A stretch of DNA of 64,000 nt from Cheiracanthium punctorium (lineage: Eukaryota > Arthropoda > Arachnida > Araneae > Cheiracanthiidae): contig JAWZYV010000091.1 of the NCBI GenBank assembly GCA_038373885.1, positions 1,302,001 through 1,366,000 of the forward strand, in the 5' to 3' direction. Position 1 is the first letter of the stretch. Each line of letters opens with the position of its first letter. Positions 47,281 through 59,815 of this stretch are shown here, piece by piece. A model generated the notes under the pieces. The model was given only the letters and a program-made list of their open reading frames with translations, was not told the origin of the DNA and searched no databases. Made by a program: the position numbers and the translations under genes.

Positions 47281-47541
47281 TATTCTTCCGTGAAACTTGG
47301 ATAATGTGAATTTTTTGTCGATTCCTAGAATTTTTTTATTTATCACTTTTTTGCGAGAATATATATTGTTCGTAATTTTTAGGTATTTCGAATTTTTTCT
47401 CTGCTCCTTTCTGTGTGTTATTATGCTATACCATATTATCTATTTTTCCACTGAAAATAGGGCAACTCACAAATTAAAAGTTTATTAGATCTATTTTATG
47501 CCCCTTGGAGTACGAGGTAGTCGCAATTTTGTAAAATTTCC

Positions 47542-47691
47542 CAGTAGCGACCCTAAGGTACGTGGCGCTCCCCTGCAAACGTAAAAAAGGCTCCCCTTTT
47601 ATACATTTTCCACGTTTTGAGCTCGATATTGCGCCCCTTCGAAGACAGCACCCCTATGCGATGCTTACTTTACCGTCCGGGGCCGCCCCTG
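47542..47691. mobile_element. hAT MITE with TSD AAATTTCC
   Basis: A 150-bp element from CAGTAGCGACCCTAAGG to CCGGGGCCGCCCCTG, with perfect 8-bp duplications AAATTTCC at 47534-47541 and 47692-47699. Confidence 0.88.
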
Positions 47692-48511
47692 AAATTTCCA
47701 ATAAACTTTTAAAAGATCCTTTGAAAGGAAACAGATATAATGACACGTATAATTTTTTTCTCGTTCATACCGACACCGATTTTTTTCACTCCAGTTTCCA
47801 TGAATACAGGTAAAAGGCTGTCTTGCACACCTCTTATTAAAATAGACAAGCAGTTTTTTATTTTCTGTCTTGAAACGCATAAAAAAAAATTCATCTGTAC
47901 TGCGTATAAATAATCTGAATTAATATAGCCAAATCCGCGATAACAGTTCGAAGCTGTAACCGCGCCTCGCGAGAAGTTAGCTGACGACACAAAAATTTCT
48001 TGGCTAGCCATCTGGTCTGTTGGGTGTATAGTTTTACATGTGAGGCCCCGCGGTAAATCAAACATTTAATTCAAGAGCAACGAAACAGCGTAAAGGAAAT
48101 AAAATTCCTAATCGAACCCATTGCGTACTTTCTATTTTTGACTCTTACATGATGGTAGATTTTAAAAGGGGCTTAACGTAGAAAAAAGTCTTCAAATATG
48201 ATTTCAGGAAAATTTTAGCAAAATTGTGAAAAATTAATATAAATTATAAAAATTTTAAGAATATAAAATTCATAGTTTGTACATAGGCACTCACATACAG
48301 GATGGGGGTTTCACTGTGGATGTAGCGAACATTTTTATAGCATACTAAACTGGTTTGTTTTATTTTAGTTTTTAGTACTAAAATATTTTAAAGCACAGTA
48401 TGAACACTTCCCCTTACACCCAGGCCTGTAGAGAGGGGGGGAAGAGGGGGGATTCCCCCCGGGCCCGTGTTTTTCGGGTGCCAGGCTAAACTTTCAAAAA
48501 AAAATTTCTGT

Positions 48512-48640
48512 ATAGACAGAAATAGAACTCTTTGTATTGAGTCGGCACTAGCGAAAGAACTAGACTTTAAAATTATTATTGATACTTTCGCCTCAAAAAA
48601 TGCGAGAAAAGCTAATTCTAATAGTTTTGATTTTGTAAAG
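48512..48640 (+). pseudogene. hAT transposase C-terminal tail
   Basis: The frame reads CIESALAKELDFKIIIDTFA followed by SKNARKANS, which fits the last ~30 residues of hAT transposases (an IE..LA..LDF..II..FA..KARK pattern). Everything upstream of this tail is missing: the 5' terminus of the element is only about 90 bp away. It is a non-functional scrap that nevertheless ties the element to its autonomous parent. Confidence 0.65.
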
Positions 48641-48690
48641 AAAAAAAAAAATCCAATTATTCGTATTATAAAGACCAACATTAAACTATT

Positions 48691-50178
48691 CCCAGACAGC
48701 ACATAAGCATAAATCAAGTTTGACATTTCTTTGAATTTGGCGCATTAATGCAAGCTTGACAGTTCAGCTCATTCTAAGCTGGCAGCAAGCTTGCAGGTGT
48801 CAAGTTGAATTGTCAAGCTTAAATACAGCTAGATTTAAGCTTGAAAATTGATACTCGCGTGATTTTTCCTTTTAAAAAGAGCGTTGATGGCGCCATCTGT
48901 GAAAGAGAATGGACATTAATTACCTAGCGTCCTCAAATTTGCTGAAAGTTCGTAAAAGATGTGTTTTACTTTATATTACCAGTGCCATATTACCGGCAGG
49001 CCAAACGGGGCAACTGCCCAGGGCCTACAGATTTTAGGGCCCAAAAATCTTACATCTTACACTTTTGTAATTTTAAAATAAAATTACAAAGGATAAAAAA
49101 AAATTCAGAAGTTAAATAATTTTTTTAATTATAAAGTATGAACAATGAAAATAATTCAAATTTACATTTGTATAAATTAATTTCAACTTATTTTTAATTC
49201 TTCGAAATGCTCTATATCGAAATAGCATACCAATATGTAGGAAAATAACCACATTTGTAAAGAGAATTTTTAGCGTTAAAAAATCGCAAAATTTTTCAAT
49301 TATTTGTTATTTTAAGAAATATTTACAAAAATGACTAAAGTGTTAATATTCCATAGATGTTAGCAACTGTGATATAGCATTTCGAAGTAACGTTTAACTA
49401 TCTGTTTCTTTGATTTCAGATTACTTAACACAAAATTTGTGTTAAGTAAACCCATTCTATATTTCCAAATATGGAAATTCTTTAAAATAAAATACAATTA
49501 TACTACGAAATTGATTTCAAAATCAGTCGTTTGTCTCGATTTTAGCCAGCAGTATTGCTTCATGAGTGTTGCGGTACTGAAAGTTTTAAAACGTGTTTTT
49601 TTATTTTAATTTTGATTTTAATTTAATTTATTTTGATGCATTATTTTAATTTTGATGCATCCCATGGAAAAATAAAAGAAACAAATAACACATCGCCCAC
49701 TTATCAATCTGTCGAGAAAAAGCGTGGTAAGTTACTTCAAACTTTAGTCATAGCTGCACAAGGCTCCGGTGTCGGAATGGATAGCGTGCTCGACTGCGAA
49801 GCCAAAGGGCCCGAGTTCTATTCCAGCGACGAACACTCGATGGAAACAAATTAAATTGAAATTTCAGCGTAGAGGGGGAAAATGCGCGGAAAAATAAATT
49901 ATGTGGGGCGCGTTAACCAGCGGGCGCCCCGTGTATTTAGAATTTTTTTTTTTTTTTTTTTGGAAAATTTTTTAAGCTTGAAATTAAGCTTGAAATGCCA
50001 AGCTTGATTCAAGCTAAAATTTCAAGCTTAATGCAAGCTGGGCAAGTGTAAACTAGAACACTTGATTCAAGCTTGCATCAAGCTTACACGCTTGGAATTT
50101 TCAAGCTTAATTCAAGCTTATTGACTTGATAAATCAAGCTTGCTGCAAGTTTGATGCAAGTTTGCTGTGCTGTCTGGG
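48691..50178. mobile_element. CCCAGACAG-terminated repeat, copy B
   Basis: 1488 bp from CCCAGACAGCACATAAGC to GTGCTGTCTGGG, flanked by TT on each side (possible 2-bp duplication). It is collinear with copy A but lacks the Helitron; the intact Helitron target is at 50120/50121. It contains the ACCGGCAGGCCAAACGGGGC block also seen at 34100 and the SINE-like unit below. Confidence 0.85.
49758..49940 (+). mobile_element. tRNA-derived SINE inside copy B
   Basis: Homologous to 34895-35075, at the same relative position of the host repeat. The B-box-like GAGTTCTATTCC is at 49813-49824. A T-run follows at about 49945-49965. Confidence 0.65.
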
Positions 50179-50748
50179 TTTAATGAAAGCGTCTTTTTTA
50201 AACTAAAATTTGAAAATGCCAGATAGTGAAAAAAAGCAATTTATTTGTATTTTACAATGTGATTAACTTTTTTTGGAGTGGGGGGGAGGGGGGAGGGCCC
50301 GACAGATATCCAACTCCCGGGCCCGAGTTTGTCTCTCGACGGGCCTGCTTACACCCCCCCCCCAAAAAAAAAGAAAAATCTTAGCAGTGACCCTGCCTTT
50401 GGGTTTACGGAAAACACTTCTACACAGTATGAAAGTAAAATAATATTATTTAATTAAAATAACGAAATTTTATGCTAACACTACGAAATATATGCAGGCC
50501 CATTATCGCCAAATAGAGCTGGTCCGGTACATTTTAAACAGTACCACGCCTTTAACTTTTCTGTGCATGTCATAGACACATGGCACTTCGCAATTACTGG
50601 TTATGTACTGTCGCATATGCATTTTTCAGATATTGGCATTCCAGTGACTAGCAGTAAACGGCAATGCACTTTGATCCCGATATACGGCACTTTGCCAGCA
50701 TGATAGGTACCCTGCCGTCATTTTGCGGGCAGTAGTGTATTTGTTGGG

Positions 50749-50811
50749 TACATTATTCCGTGAATTATTAATTTTTCAAATGTATACTTATATTCTGATC
50801 ATCCTGTAGTT
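50749..50811. mobile_element. Tc1/mariner copy 2, displaced right end
   Basis: CATTATTCCGTGAATTATT and TTTTTCAAATGTATACTTAT continue the mariner interrupted at 44715, matching 39431-39480 of copy 1. The end reads ATCATCCTGTA. Confidence 0.7.
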
Positions 50812-50971
50812 TTCAGGTTTACAGCCACGAGTATAAATTACACTTTTTCAGCAGATCGGGTTTTTGTTCTTATTCGGACAATCATGCGCTGAATGACAAA
50901 ATGCTTGGCAATGGTAACATCGTTATACAGAATGTTCAAAACGATGAGTTTTAAAATTAATGATACAATTA

Positions 50972-52077
50972 CAGTAGACCCCTCCCCTATAACACGGTAT
51001 ATACGTTCCGTGCTATAGGAATCCGTGTTGTACGGGGCTTGAGCGTAATATTCCACCTGGAGTGCGAACTGCTCGGTATAATCCTTGTAGGTATAATCCC
51101 TGCAAAACTTATTTGCACCTTAGAAATGCAATGATGTTGAGTGATGCTATTCAAAAGTTACTTTAACCCATTAAACGCCGCTATGAGAATCAGATAGAAA
51201 TTTTTAAATGTATATACATTTTTTACATACATTGCATGCCTCTATTATAGAACAGTTGAATTTTTTTTTAAACTCAATTCCTATAGCACGGATTCCCATA
51301 GCACGCATTTAGAAAATATAGCATGTTCCCGTAGCGGGAGCTTTGGCGTCTTATGGAGATAAATGTCTTTCTCCATTTTAGATACAGAAATTCCTTTTTT
51401 TACACATATGCTGCTCAAAACTGTATATATAAAGTAATTATTTTTGTTGTTGATACTATAATGCACGAAATAACCAGCCTGCGAAGTGCCAAACCTTTCA
51501 TTATTGTTGAACGGTAGCAAAATCAAACTGGAAATGCTAACTAGTGGGAGGGCGCGGGAACAAAAAATTTAAGCGTTTATAACATTCCTTTGTAGGAATC
51601 TATTCATGCAGGACTTTAAGAATGTTGTTCTTCAAGATGTTGGTTTTAAATATGCATTCTACTTGAAACATTTAAGTGACCATTTTTTTTTTTTTTTTAG
51701 TTTTATATAAGACAGTCATAAAGACAAAATTTCACTTTTTAAAAATTAGAAAAAAAACATTAAATTAAAATATAATGTTCCGATAAAAATATATAACACA
51801 CCCTATAGTGTAAATGTTTATATAAAATGTGTATTTCGTAAATTGCGTTAAAATATTTTAAGAAAAAAATATATATAATAGATGCTCCCGTAATGGGAGC
51901 CTTGGCGCTTAATGGGTTAATTACAGAAGCTAAAGCGTCATAAAATCAGAACATCCGCCTCATTTTCCCGTGCAGTACAAGTCCCTTTTACTGTGTTACA
52001 CTAAAACGATCGCAATTTTTTCGCCGCGTTCTATGAATCCGTGTTTTAACGGACCCATGTTTTCGGATGGTGTTCTG
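50972..52077. mobile_element. pogo/Tigger-like element with TA flanks
   Basis: The left end is CAGTAGACCCCTCC and the right end, reverse complemented, is CAGAACACCATCC, each next to TA. Both ends carry a variant of ATCCGTGTTNTACGG in the same direction, a subterminal arrangement familiar from Tigger elements. About 760 bp of the interior is the TTAA-flanked insertion 51163-51920. Confidence 0.5.
51163..51920. mobile_element. TTAA-flanked element, CCCATTAA termini
   Basis: The flanks are TTAA at 51163-51166 and 51917-51920. The left terminus is CCCATTAAACGCC and the right, reverse complemented, is CCCATTAAGCGCC (12 of 13). TTAA targets with CCC-starting repeats suggest piggyBac affinity. A second, diverged copy of the right terminal region (GTTCCCGTAGCGGGAGCTTT, then GGCGTCTTATGG) lies internally at 51323-51356. 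Non-coding. Confidence 0.65.
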
Positions 52078-52297
52078 TAGTTCTCTTGTTTTTAAATAGA
52101 TTCAAGACTGAAATTCAAGATGAAATGTCCGTTATTTTTATTTCTTCGTAAAGATTTAACTGCTGAGATATAATTTTTAGTGGTCTTTAAAATGAAATTA
52201 TTTTACGTCTCATATCCAGCCTTGCTTCAACCTCAACAAATATTGAATTTGAAATGAAATTTACCATTTGAACGATAAGTTTCTTTAAACAAAAATA

Positions 52298-52490
52298 GGC
52301 CCTCTAGGTGGTGTAGTGGCTCAAGAACCACTCTATCACGCCTTGGGTCCGGGTTAAAATATCGACTTGCGCATGGTTAACTTGTCCGTCCTTTCACAGG
52401 GGTAACGCGGGGCCTTCGCAATTAGTAACGGGCCTGCCCGTGTATTTTGATGAGCCATCCAAAGAGGCCTACGGATGCTCGAGTCTTCAC
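52298..52490 (+). mobile_element. tRNA-Asp-like SINE
   Basis: The A-box-like GGTGTAGTGGCTCAAG and B-box-like CCGGGTTAAAATATC (around 52350-52363) frame CTCTATCACGCC, resembling the anticodon arm of aspartate tRNA. A non-tRNA body follows to about 52490. Confidence 0.6.
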
Positions 52491-52494
52491 GTAT

Positions 52495-54500
52495 ACATCA
52501 GGCATTTCTTAAGCTTCCCAGTGCTTTCAAACGTTATTTAACGTAGTTTTAAGTAGTAATTGTGTAACTAATTCAAGTATGAACTCATGATTAATTTGTT
52601 TTCTATGATACATATTGACATAAAGAAAATAGATGCATATAATTTGAAGGAAAAACAAAGTAGCGCTTACTCTCATGATTCACGATTGCTTATTTTAGTT
52701 TCACAAGTGGATATTATTTAATATACTTTAAAATAACTAAATACACAAGACATTTTTATAATGAATATTTCATGAACGTAGTCGTATTTCCTACGTTATT
52801 TTAAACAATTAAACATTAATCTTTAACAAATGATGTATTAAAGAGCATTTCAGTGTTTTCGGGATATCCTGTACATTGGAGAAAATTGATAAAATACGCT
52901 CTATAGCGCGATCCCTGAATTAATTATTCTTTAATAAAGACATTTCATGTACTATATGTTATTCTTTTGTACAAAATATTAACTACATTTGAAGTTTCTG
53001 TATAAACGGGCAAAAATCAATAATTTATAATTTACTGTATTTCTGCACTGTACCAGATGTAAGTCTTAATCACATAATCAAGGCATATATAACTGATAAA
53101 TAACATTTTTAACTGGCAAAATTAAATTGTCGAAATAGTATCACAACATCATGCTTATTTACAAGAATAAAAACTACTCAAGTAATACGATTTCTGATTA
53201 AAATAATTTATTTATAAATAACACATGAATAATTATTCACTAAACATGATTTACATACATATTCTTAGAATTTCTAAATACATTATAAGCGTTCACTTAC
53301 CTTTACATTCAGAGCAAAATGTTCGAATTTTAGGATAAATTTTCATGAAAGAAAATGGCGCAAGATTCACCAAACGATTACCTACATCTAAAGTTCTTTA
53401 GTACGACAAAAGTATAAAAAAATTGTTTTAAAATAATAAAATAATAGAACATTTATAATACTCTGAATAATAAAATAGAATACTGTGACTGGGGAAAACA
53501 GGCCTCAATGATAAACTTATTTTTAGGGATGGCAACTCATAAGCAGGCCCGTTGCTTAGCGATGGCCCTGGGTAACGCTGGGTAAACAGGCGTAATCTTG
53601 TTAGCATTTAATTTAGTAATTCAATTTTAATCACACATTGTAAAAATAGCGTCAAGAGTAGTAAATTTCATTTTCTATTTTTAACAGGAAACCATGGAAT
53701 TTTTATTTTCAACATGATATAGACATAGTAATAAGTTGCCTGTTTCTACACAATGCTAAATTTAACAAAAAAAAAAAAAAAAGAAAGGTAATATCCAATG
53801 TTCTTCTCAAAGGGTGGCAGCGTCGCCAAGAGCCGGTAGAAAATGCATTAGTTCGCCGGGTTATCGGGTGTCTCCTTCCTCCGTTGGCGACAAATTCTGA
53901 ATTAAGCCCACTTGAAACTGATTTTCAATGTGAACGATGCGGATTTTTTAAAATTTCAGCATTGGTTTTCGCGTTTAAATTTTTGAAGTATATTTTTGAA
54001 ACTGAATATATTACATTTACATGCACTGAACTAATTCTCATTGGAATATTTTCTTCCTAACTTTTAAAAATTTTATTTTACAGTTGTTTAAAATATTTTC
54101 GAATTTTTTGAAATTGCATTGAATATAATCGAATATTAATTTCATTAAGCTTTTGTAATCAAATAATAATCATTAATGCTTACTAATAATTGAAAAATAA
54201 ATGAAATAATCAAAAATCGTTGAGTATTAGACAAATTTTCAAGTGCATTATTGCAATATTTTTTCACAATTTCGATTTTTATGATATACGACTGATTTTT
54301 AACTTACTCTTCAAAAAACATTCGAATAGCCGGAAAGTGAATTGTAAAACAACAATATTACACAGAATACTATATTTATCAAACATTAAAGATATTTTAC
54401 AGGTTTTTTTCATTATTTAAAGATGTGTTTTTGTGCCAAAGTAAAATGCAGATATACTCAAATTTAATAACAATTATTGCATCATCGCAGCATTCTTGGA
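52495..54500. other. Gene-free AT-rich stretch
   Basis: No gene is supported. A slightly GC-richer patch at 53540-53600 contains CAGGCCCGTTGCTTAGC but has no paired end. Confidence 0.4.
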
Positions 54501-54504
54501 TACG

Positions 54505-54660
54505 CCACTGTGAGAAGTTCCCGGGTTCAGGTCCCATCGCGCTGTTGTCTATCTAACGGGTCTGGAGTTTTGGTAGGTTTTCTCTAGATGTAACGTGAAT
54601 ACGCGTTAGAACCCCTTAGAAAGTCCTCCTACCAAGGAACTTCCATCCGTGGCAGATCGC
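54505..54660 (+). mobile_element. SINE (family shared with 46915-47062)
   Basis: B-box-like TTCCCGGGTTCAGGTCC, then GTTTTCTCTAGATGTAACG and CCCCTTAGAAAGTCCTCC, collinear with the other copy. Confidence 0.65.
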
Positions 54661-54665
54661 CCTCG

Positions 54666-56555
54666 CGTATCGTTAACACAACAGACCCAGTTAGGTATTG
54701 AGACTTCTTTTAACACTTTTTTATTCCTACAAATACGCATTTAATTACTAAAAACAAATCCCTTCCAACAAGATGGTATTTAGTAAGACAATATATTAAA
54801 ACATTTCCAGAATAATTCAATTGGATATTAACTTTAAACAATTCGTCGAATTGAACATACACTAATCTTATTAAGACTTAATGATGTTATAAAATAAGAT
54901 AACTTTATTTTTTTTTAACAAATTTTTATTTTTTGCTATTTAGAACATTTGTCAGAATTATATTTACTAGCAACAAACTCTTCAATGTAACTTATGACTG
55001 CACTCAAATGCAGAGGATATACCGTTAATAATATCTAATAATAAAGCTAATAAAGCTTAAAAATCTATAATATAATGGAAAAAACATTCAAAATAATTCG
55101 TCTCAGACGAAGAGCTTTGACTATGAAGACTGAAAAAAATTTTCAGTCGAAACGATCGTATCCTGTTATAAGTAACATTTTATGTGTGTTTTTTTACAAA
55201 GTTTTTATTTTTTCTATAATATAATGTTTGCAATAATTAGTAGTAATTTTTAAAGAAAATTATTAAGCTATACCTAATAAATATAATAAAAAGCCTACAA
55301 TAATTTAGTTTATACTTCGCGCCGTTCAAATATTTCTTAAAAACTTCCTCATTATACATTTTTGGGGGTCATTAGTCAGCATTTTTGGGCCACTCTTCCG
55401 CACAGTTAAAATGAAATTAAAAGACATTTCTGAAGAAAATATAAGTTTAAAATTATGTACTCAGATAACATAAGAATAAAAGTAATCACCGAGATTAAAA
55501 ATAATTTTACTTATCGATGCGACGTGATTCCTGATTTCTTTTGCAGTTCAGACCTCGTTGAACACCCCACGATGCAACAAATAGTCATATTAAAATAAAG
55601 TTAATAATAAAAATGCAAAAAATTAATTAAACGCAATGAAAAACACATAGTAAATAACGCAAAAGCTGGACTTAATTCGCAAAACGCACGCTCTCTAGGG
55701 TTACCGGAACTGGAGACAGTTTTCGCCAAGGCGTGCCATCTCCATTATATATAACCTCCTTGGTTCTTCTACAGAATAATTTATGTTAAATTGAAACTTA
55801 CCAATTTTTTAATAAAAGTGCATACATGTCAAATAAACGGAACATTAACTAAACTAAAACTTTAAAATACTCTGATTTTAAGGTTATCCTTGCTATTTTA
55901 CATTTAATTTCCTTCACATAAGCGGCAAGAAATCGGCCCCCTCTGAAAATTCAGCCTGGAACCGTCCTCTGCTAAAGGCCCGTTATGTTCGGAGTTATGA
56001 AATCTTAAACCGTCGAATGATTGAACTCTATTTGCTGAGGCGTACCACTGAACATGTATAAATCTTGATGCCTCAATAAATTTGCACTTTTTCCGAATGG
56101 TAATCCTTGAGATTTATTTACTGTCGTCGCAAATGCAGGTATATTTGGAAATTCAGTTTTTTGAAAGGATATGGTATGTAAAATAGTACCAGAATATTTT
56201 ATAAGTGGAATTAAAATTCTTTTATTGCCTGCGGTTCCAGTTCAAACTTCGCAATCAATAGCATTATGAACTATAAACTTGGTGCACATTCTTGTTCCAT
56301 TGACTAATGCTTACTTTTTGTTTAAGGTTCTGATTAGTATAACGATGCAATTAACTTTCAATATTAATTTATGTGGTGGCAAACTATGGTACTTTTCCGT
56401 TAGCCAGGCGCAAATCCCGCCAACTGTTTTTTCTGGGAAACGTTTAAAGACTATTTCTAAAACAATGTCGTCCCCCAAAACAAAGCGGGAAATTTTAATC
56501 CGTATACATAATAATATTTATATGCAGAATTCAATATTTACAAAAATATCAATAT
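54666..56555. other. Gene-free AT-rich stretch with a MITE arm
   Basis: At 55080-55215 an arm related to the MITE at 27510-27661 is present. No gene is supported elsewhere; the 93-codon frame at 56279-56560 is incidental. Confidence 0.4.
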
Positions 56556-56559
56556 ACTA

Positions 56560-58201
56560 AAAAAATCTGATGTGTCCAGCACATGACTTCCTTGCACGTC
56601 TATTAAATCAAAAATGTTTTTTACACACTTCCTCTAAACTTATTTGTTTGAAAGAGATAAAATATCAATAATAGTAAGGTTTAGCGATTTCTAGCCAAAT
56701 ATTTCGATATCGCCAAGCTGAGTTCAATTTGAAAGATTTCCTTCTGACATTTTATTTGGCGATATTTCACCAAAAGCCGACAAACTTGAGATAGTTTGCG
56801 AGATTTTGGGGCTAGCCAAAGTAGTCATTGACCACAGACTTTCAATGAATTGAATGCATCCATACACCTTAATATATTTAAAGTCATTTGGCTCACCCTG
56901 TAAATAAATTCCCTGTCGATTGCTGTCAAAAAAGATATTGAAAACAGTTAGATATTATAATATAGTTCTAAATACAAAAGTTCAAGATCCTACGAGTTAA
57001 AGTTTTAAAGTTATACAAAATAAGAAATAATTTTTGGCGCCAAATTTGGCGATATTTCGACGAAACTCGCCAAGGTCGAGGACAGACGGCGAGATTTTGG
57101 GCATGTACCAAACAATGACTGACTAAAATTGTATTATATTGAAGATGTCCATAGACGTTAAAGTACTGAAATTCTTTTCGGTGGTGCTGTAAATAAACTC
57201 TCCAGTAGATTGGAACCAAAAATCGAGATGCACAACTAGATGTTACAACAATCTTATATATGAAATTTCATAATAGTTTTTGAGATTTGAGAGTTAAATA
57301 TGCACACACGTACATCAAAAGTCGCCAAGCTTGGCGACTTTTGGCATAGTTCTTGAGGAGGCACGTGACCGTGGTCGGACCATTACCTAACTTATGTGGT
57401 AGGACGGTATTGTGCTTGAAATGGATGAATGCCCCTAAAATTGCCATTGACCGTAATGTATTGGAAATCTTTTGGGTGTTCCTGTAGCAGAACTGTAAAT
57501 GATAAAGACACTTTTTTTAATGGAGAAATTCATTTTCTAACTCTTTACAGCATATATCACTTCTGAGTCGTTTGAAATAGCCCAATACCTCTAAAAAACG
57601 CTTTGATGAATTTCGGCCCATAGAGCGTAATGTATTTCGAATCTTTTAGGCGGTTCTGTAGATAAACTATCCAGTCGAATGGAACCGAAAGGGGAGGTGC
57701 ACAACTAGATAGTACAAAAATCCTAAATATAAAGTTTCAACATTCTACGCCTAATGGTTTTTGAGTTAGGCGAGTTTAATGAATTTCGGCCCATAGAGCG
57801 TAATGTATTTCGAATCTTTTGGGCGGTCCTGTACATAAACTATACATTCGATTGCGACCAAAAGGGGAGGTGCACAACTAGATCATAGAACAATCCTAAA
57901 TATCAAATCTCAACATTCTACGACCAATAGTTTTTGAGATATGCGAGTTACATACATACGTACGTACGTACGTACGTACAGACGGCATGAAAAAACTGTC
58001 CACAATAGACTCGCCGCTGGTCAAAATGAGTTGCAGACGCACTCATATGATCGTGCATGCTAGCCTACGATGAGATGCATCGAAAAAATTCTTAAAATTA
58101 AATTTAGAGGTAGTCAAAATCGGCTTTTTTGTCGAAATTTGGCCTCCAAAAATTTTTCGGGATCACATTACTTCCTTATACTACGTACAAGGAAGTAAAA
58201 A
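56560..58201 (-). mobile_element. HINE/DINE-like repeat family, copy 3 (short)
   Basis: Same ends as copies 1 and 2 in reverse orientation. It is about 340 bp shorter because it has two 173-bp units instead of three (unit starts at 57841 and 57668 on the minus strand) and one ~87-bp GGCGA unit instead of three. Confidence 0.8.
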
Positions 58202-59463
58202 TGTGCATGCTTATTTTTACATAATGAAAAATTGGAGAAAACGTGTGAAATTAAATCAAAATACGAAATTAAATTAAACTTCCAAAATATGGAAAGGGAT
58301 AAACAACTATGTACTGGAAATCGCTTTAGGTTTGTAAGCATTTGCCGCAGATCACAATTATTTGCCAATTTTTCACTTGCTCCCAGTTAACCGAAAAAAA
58401 AAAAATACCAACCCACTTATAGTGAAAAAATTCAAAAACTCTACTGGATAGTTATTGATTTCATTGTCATCATAGCAAATTATTTTAGCGTAGCTATGGT
58501 AATATGTTCTCTATTCATCAGATATTCGATTAAGTCAACAGTAATAAAAGTTCAATCATCATTTTTATGTTCCATTATAACCTTGGGGAGAGAATAATAC
58601 TGACTGAGAAAATATTTTCTATTCGTTACTCCAAGATTATAACTGACTTCAATATGTTATCTAAGGGTATGTTTTCGGAAATATTTCCATACACTTCAAT
58701 AATAATATTATTTTCATTCCATATTATGTCCTGAGATATTTTTTCAATAATATTTTCGGAGAAAATTTGCTTTAGCATACTGTGTGGCCTGAAGAAATTG
58801 TGAGAAGTGTGAAGAAGTGTGAAGAAATTGTCGAATTCGCGCGTTTCTGTGGAGCATCTCTATGATTGAAACCTACCTTGTTCGGTTCTTTTTTTCCGTA
58901 GCTTTAAAATATGGAATTTACAACACCTCGCGCACTTACCGGCCGTCAAAAAAAAGTCGCCAAGCACAGGGCTAAGCAAATTTTAGTCATTGGCGTTTCA
59001 CCAAACTGGGAAATAATTTCACTTTTGGCAAATTTTGTTGTAATACTATAACCCTGTAGTACTGCTGAAATTAAGTGTTGTTATTTAAAAACTGACACAA
59101 CTATGGAACCATCGCCCTACCCGGCGCGAAATACTGCGTGTCAAATTACTTCTCAAATTTTTTACGGTACGTTAGCTAGCATATTACACTATAATTTTAA
59201 CATTCGCACAGCCACCTCCATTCCTGCATACGAACTTTAACTGTGCCGAATTCTAAGCAATTTTTTTGCTATTTTCAGCACCATTTTATTTCCGAAAGTA
59301 AAAAAGTGAGTCATTTACGTGACAAAATTACCTATTTCAAGTGAATATGACGTCAATAAATCGTATGCATTGATATTTGAATCTCTGTGTACACAAAACG
59401 AAGTCTCTTGACTACGAAAAGTTTCCGCGCGTTTCCAGAAGAGCATAAAACTCTATTTGGATA
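58202..59463. other. Gene-free AT-rich stretch
   Basis: I see no gene or element ends. GTGAGAAGTGTGAAGAAGTGTGAAG-like short tandem text occurs near 58800. Confidence 0.4.
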
Positions 59464-59725
59464 TACAGGGTGGCCGTAATTAAACTGCAAGTGTTTAAGG
59501 GGTGCTGGAAAGAAAACTACCTGGAATATTCCAGTGAAACTTGGGATCTACACGTTTCAGAACATGCGCAAGTCAAATATGAAAAAAAAATCTCCATTTT
59601 CAACCGATAGATGGCGCTATATTGTGTTTCAATGCTTATGGACGTCATATATGCAAATTTTAAGCCCATCGAACAGTGTAAAAACAAGACCACATTGAGT
59701 AAGGGTCAATCACGACTCTGAATAA

Positions 59726-59815
59726 GAAGGAACGTTCATTGTTAGTGAAGATATTCTATCAGAATTCTAGCAAATATTCAGCTACTCTGAAAGAATACCG
59801 ACGTATGAAATGATT
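59726..59815 (+). pseudogene. Mariner transposase N-terminal scrap
   Basis: The frame reads NKKERSLLVKIFYQN then SSKYSATLKEYRRMK before a stop. This is the start of the helix-turn-helix region of Tc1/mariner transposases of the type that open with a KER..LV..FY pattern. It is cut off by the TTAA-flanked insertion and not resumed afterwards. Non-functional. Confidence 0.6.

Larger units (their letters stand above)
48421..50347 (+). mobile_element. hAT element with TSD CTTACACC, holding a nested repeat
   Basis: It runs from CAGGCCTGTAGAGAGGGG to CTCTCGACGGGCCTG, with perfect 8-bp duplications CTTACACC at 48413-48420 and 50348-50355. Removing the nested CCCAGACAG repeat copy B (48691-50178) leaves about 440 bp, including a scrap of transposase C-terminus right behind the 5' terminus. 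It is therefore an internal-deletion derivative. Confidence 0.88.
44716..50748. mobile_element. ~6-kb TIR element nested in mariner copy 2
   Basis: The left end is CCCATCAAACACACACCTGC. The reverse complement of the right end is CCCAACAAATACACTACTGC. The element is flanked by TA at 44714-44715 and 50749-50750. Joining the flanks reproduces the uninterrupted mariner sequence seen in copy 1 (CCTACATTATTCC at 39425-39437). The terminal regions carry further GCACTGGC/GCCAGTGC-like mirrored text. The interior is filled with other insertions and I see no transposase of its own. Superfamily unknown. Confidence 0.65.

Noticed and set aside
47709..48065. 118-codon minus-strand frame
   Set aside because: No domain, no neighbouring exon signals, and it sits in nested repeat territory.
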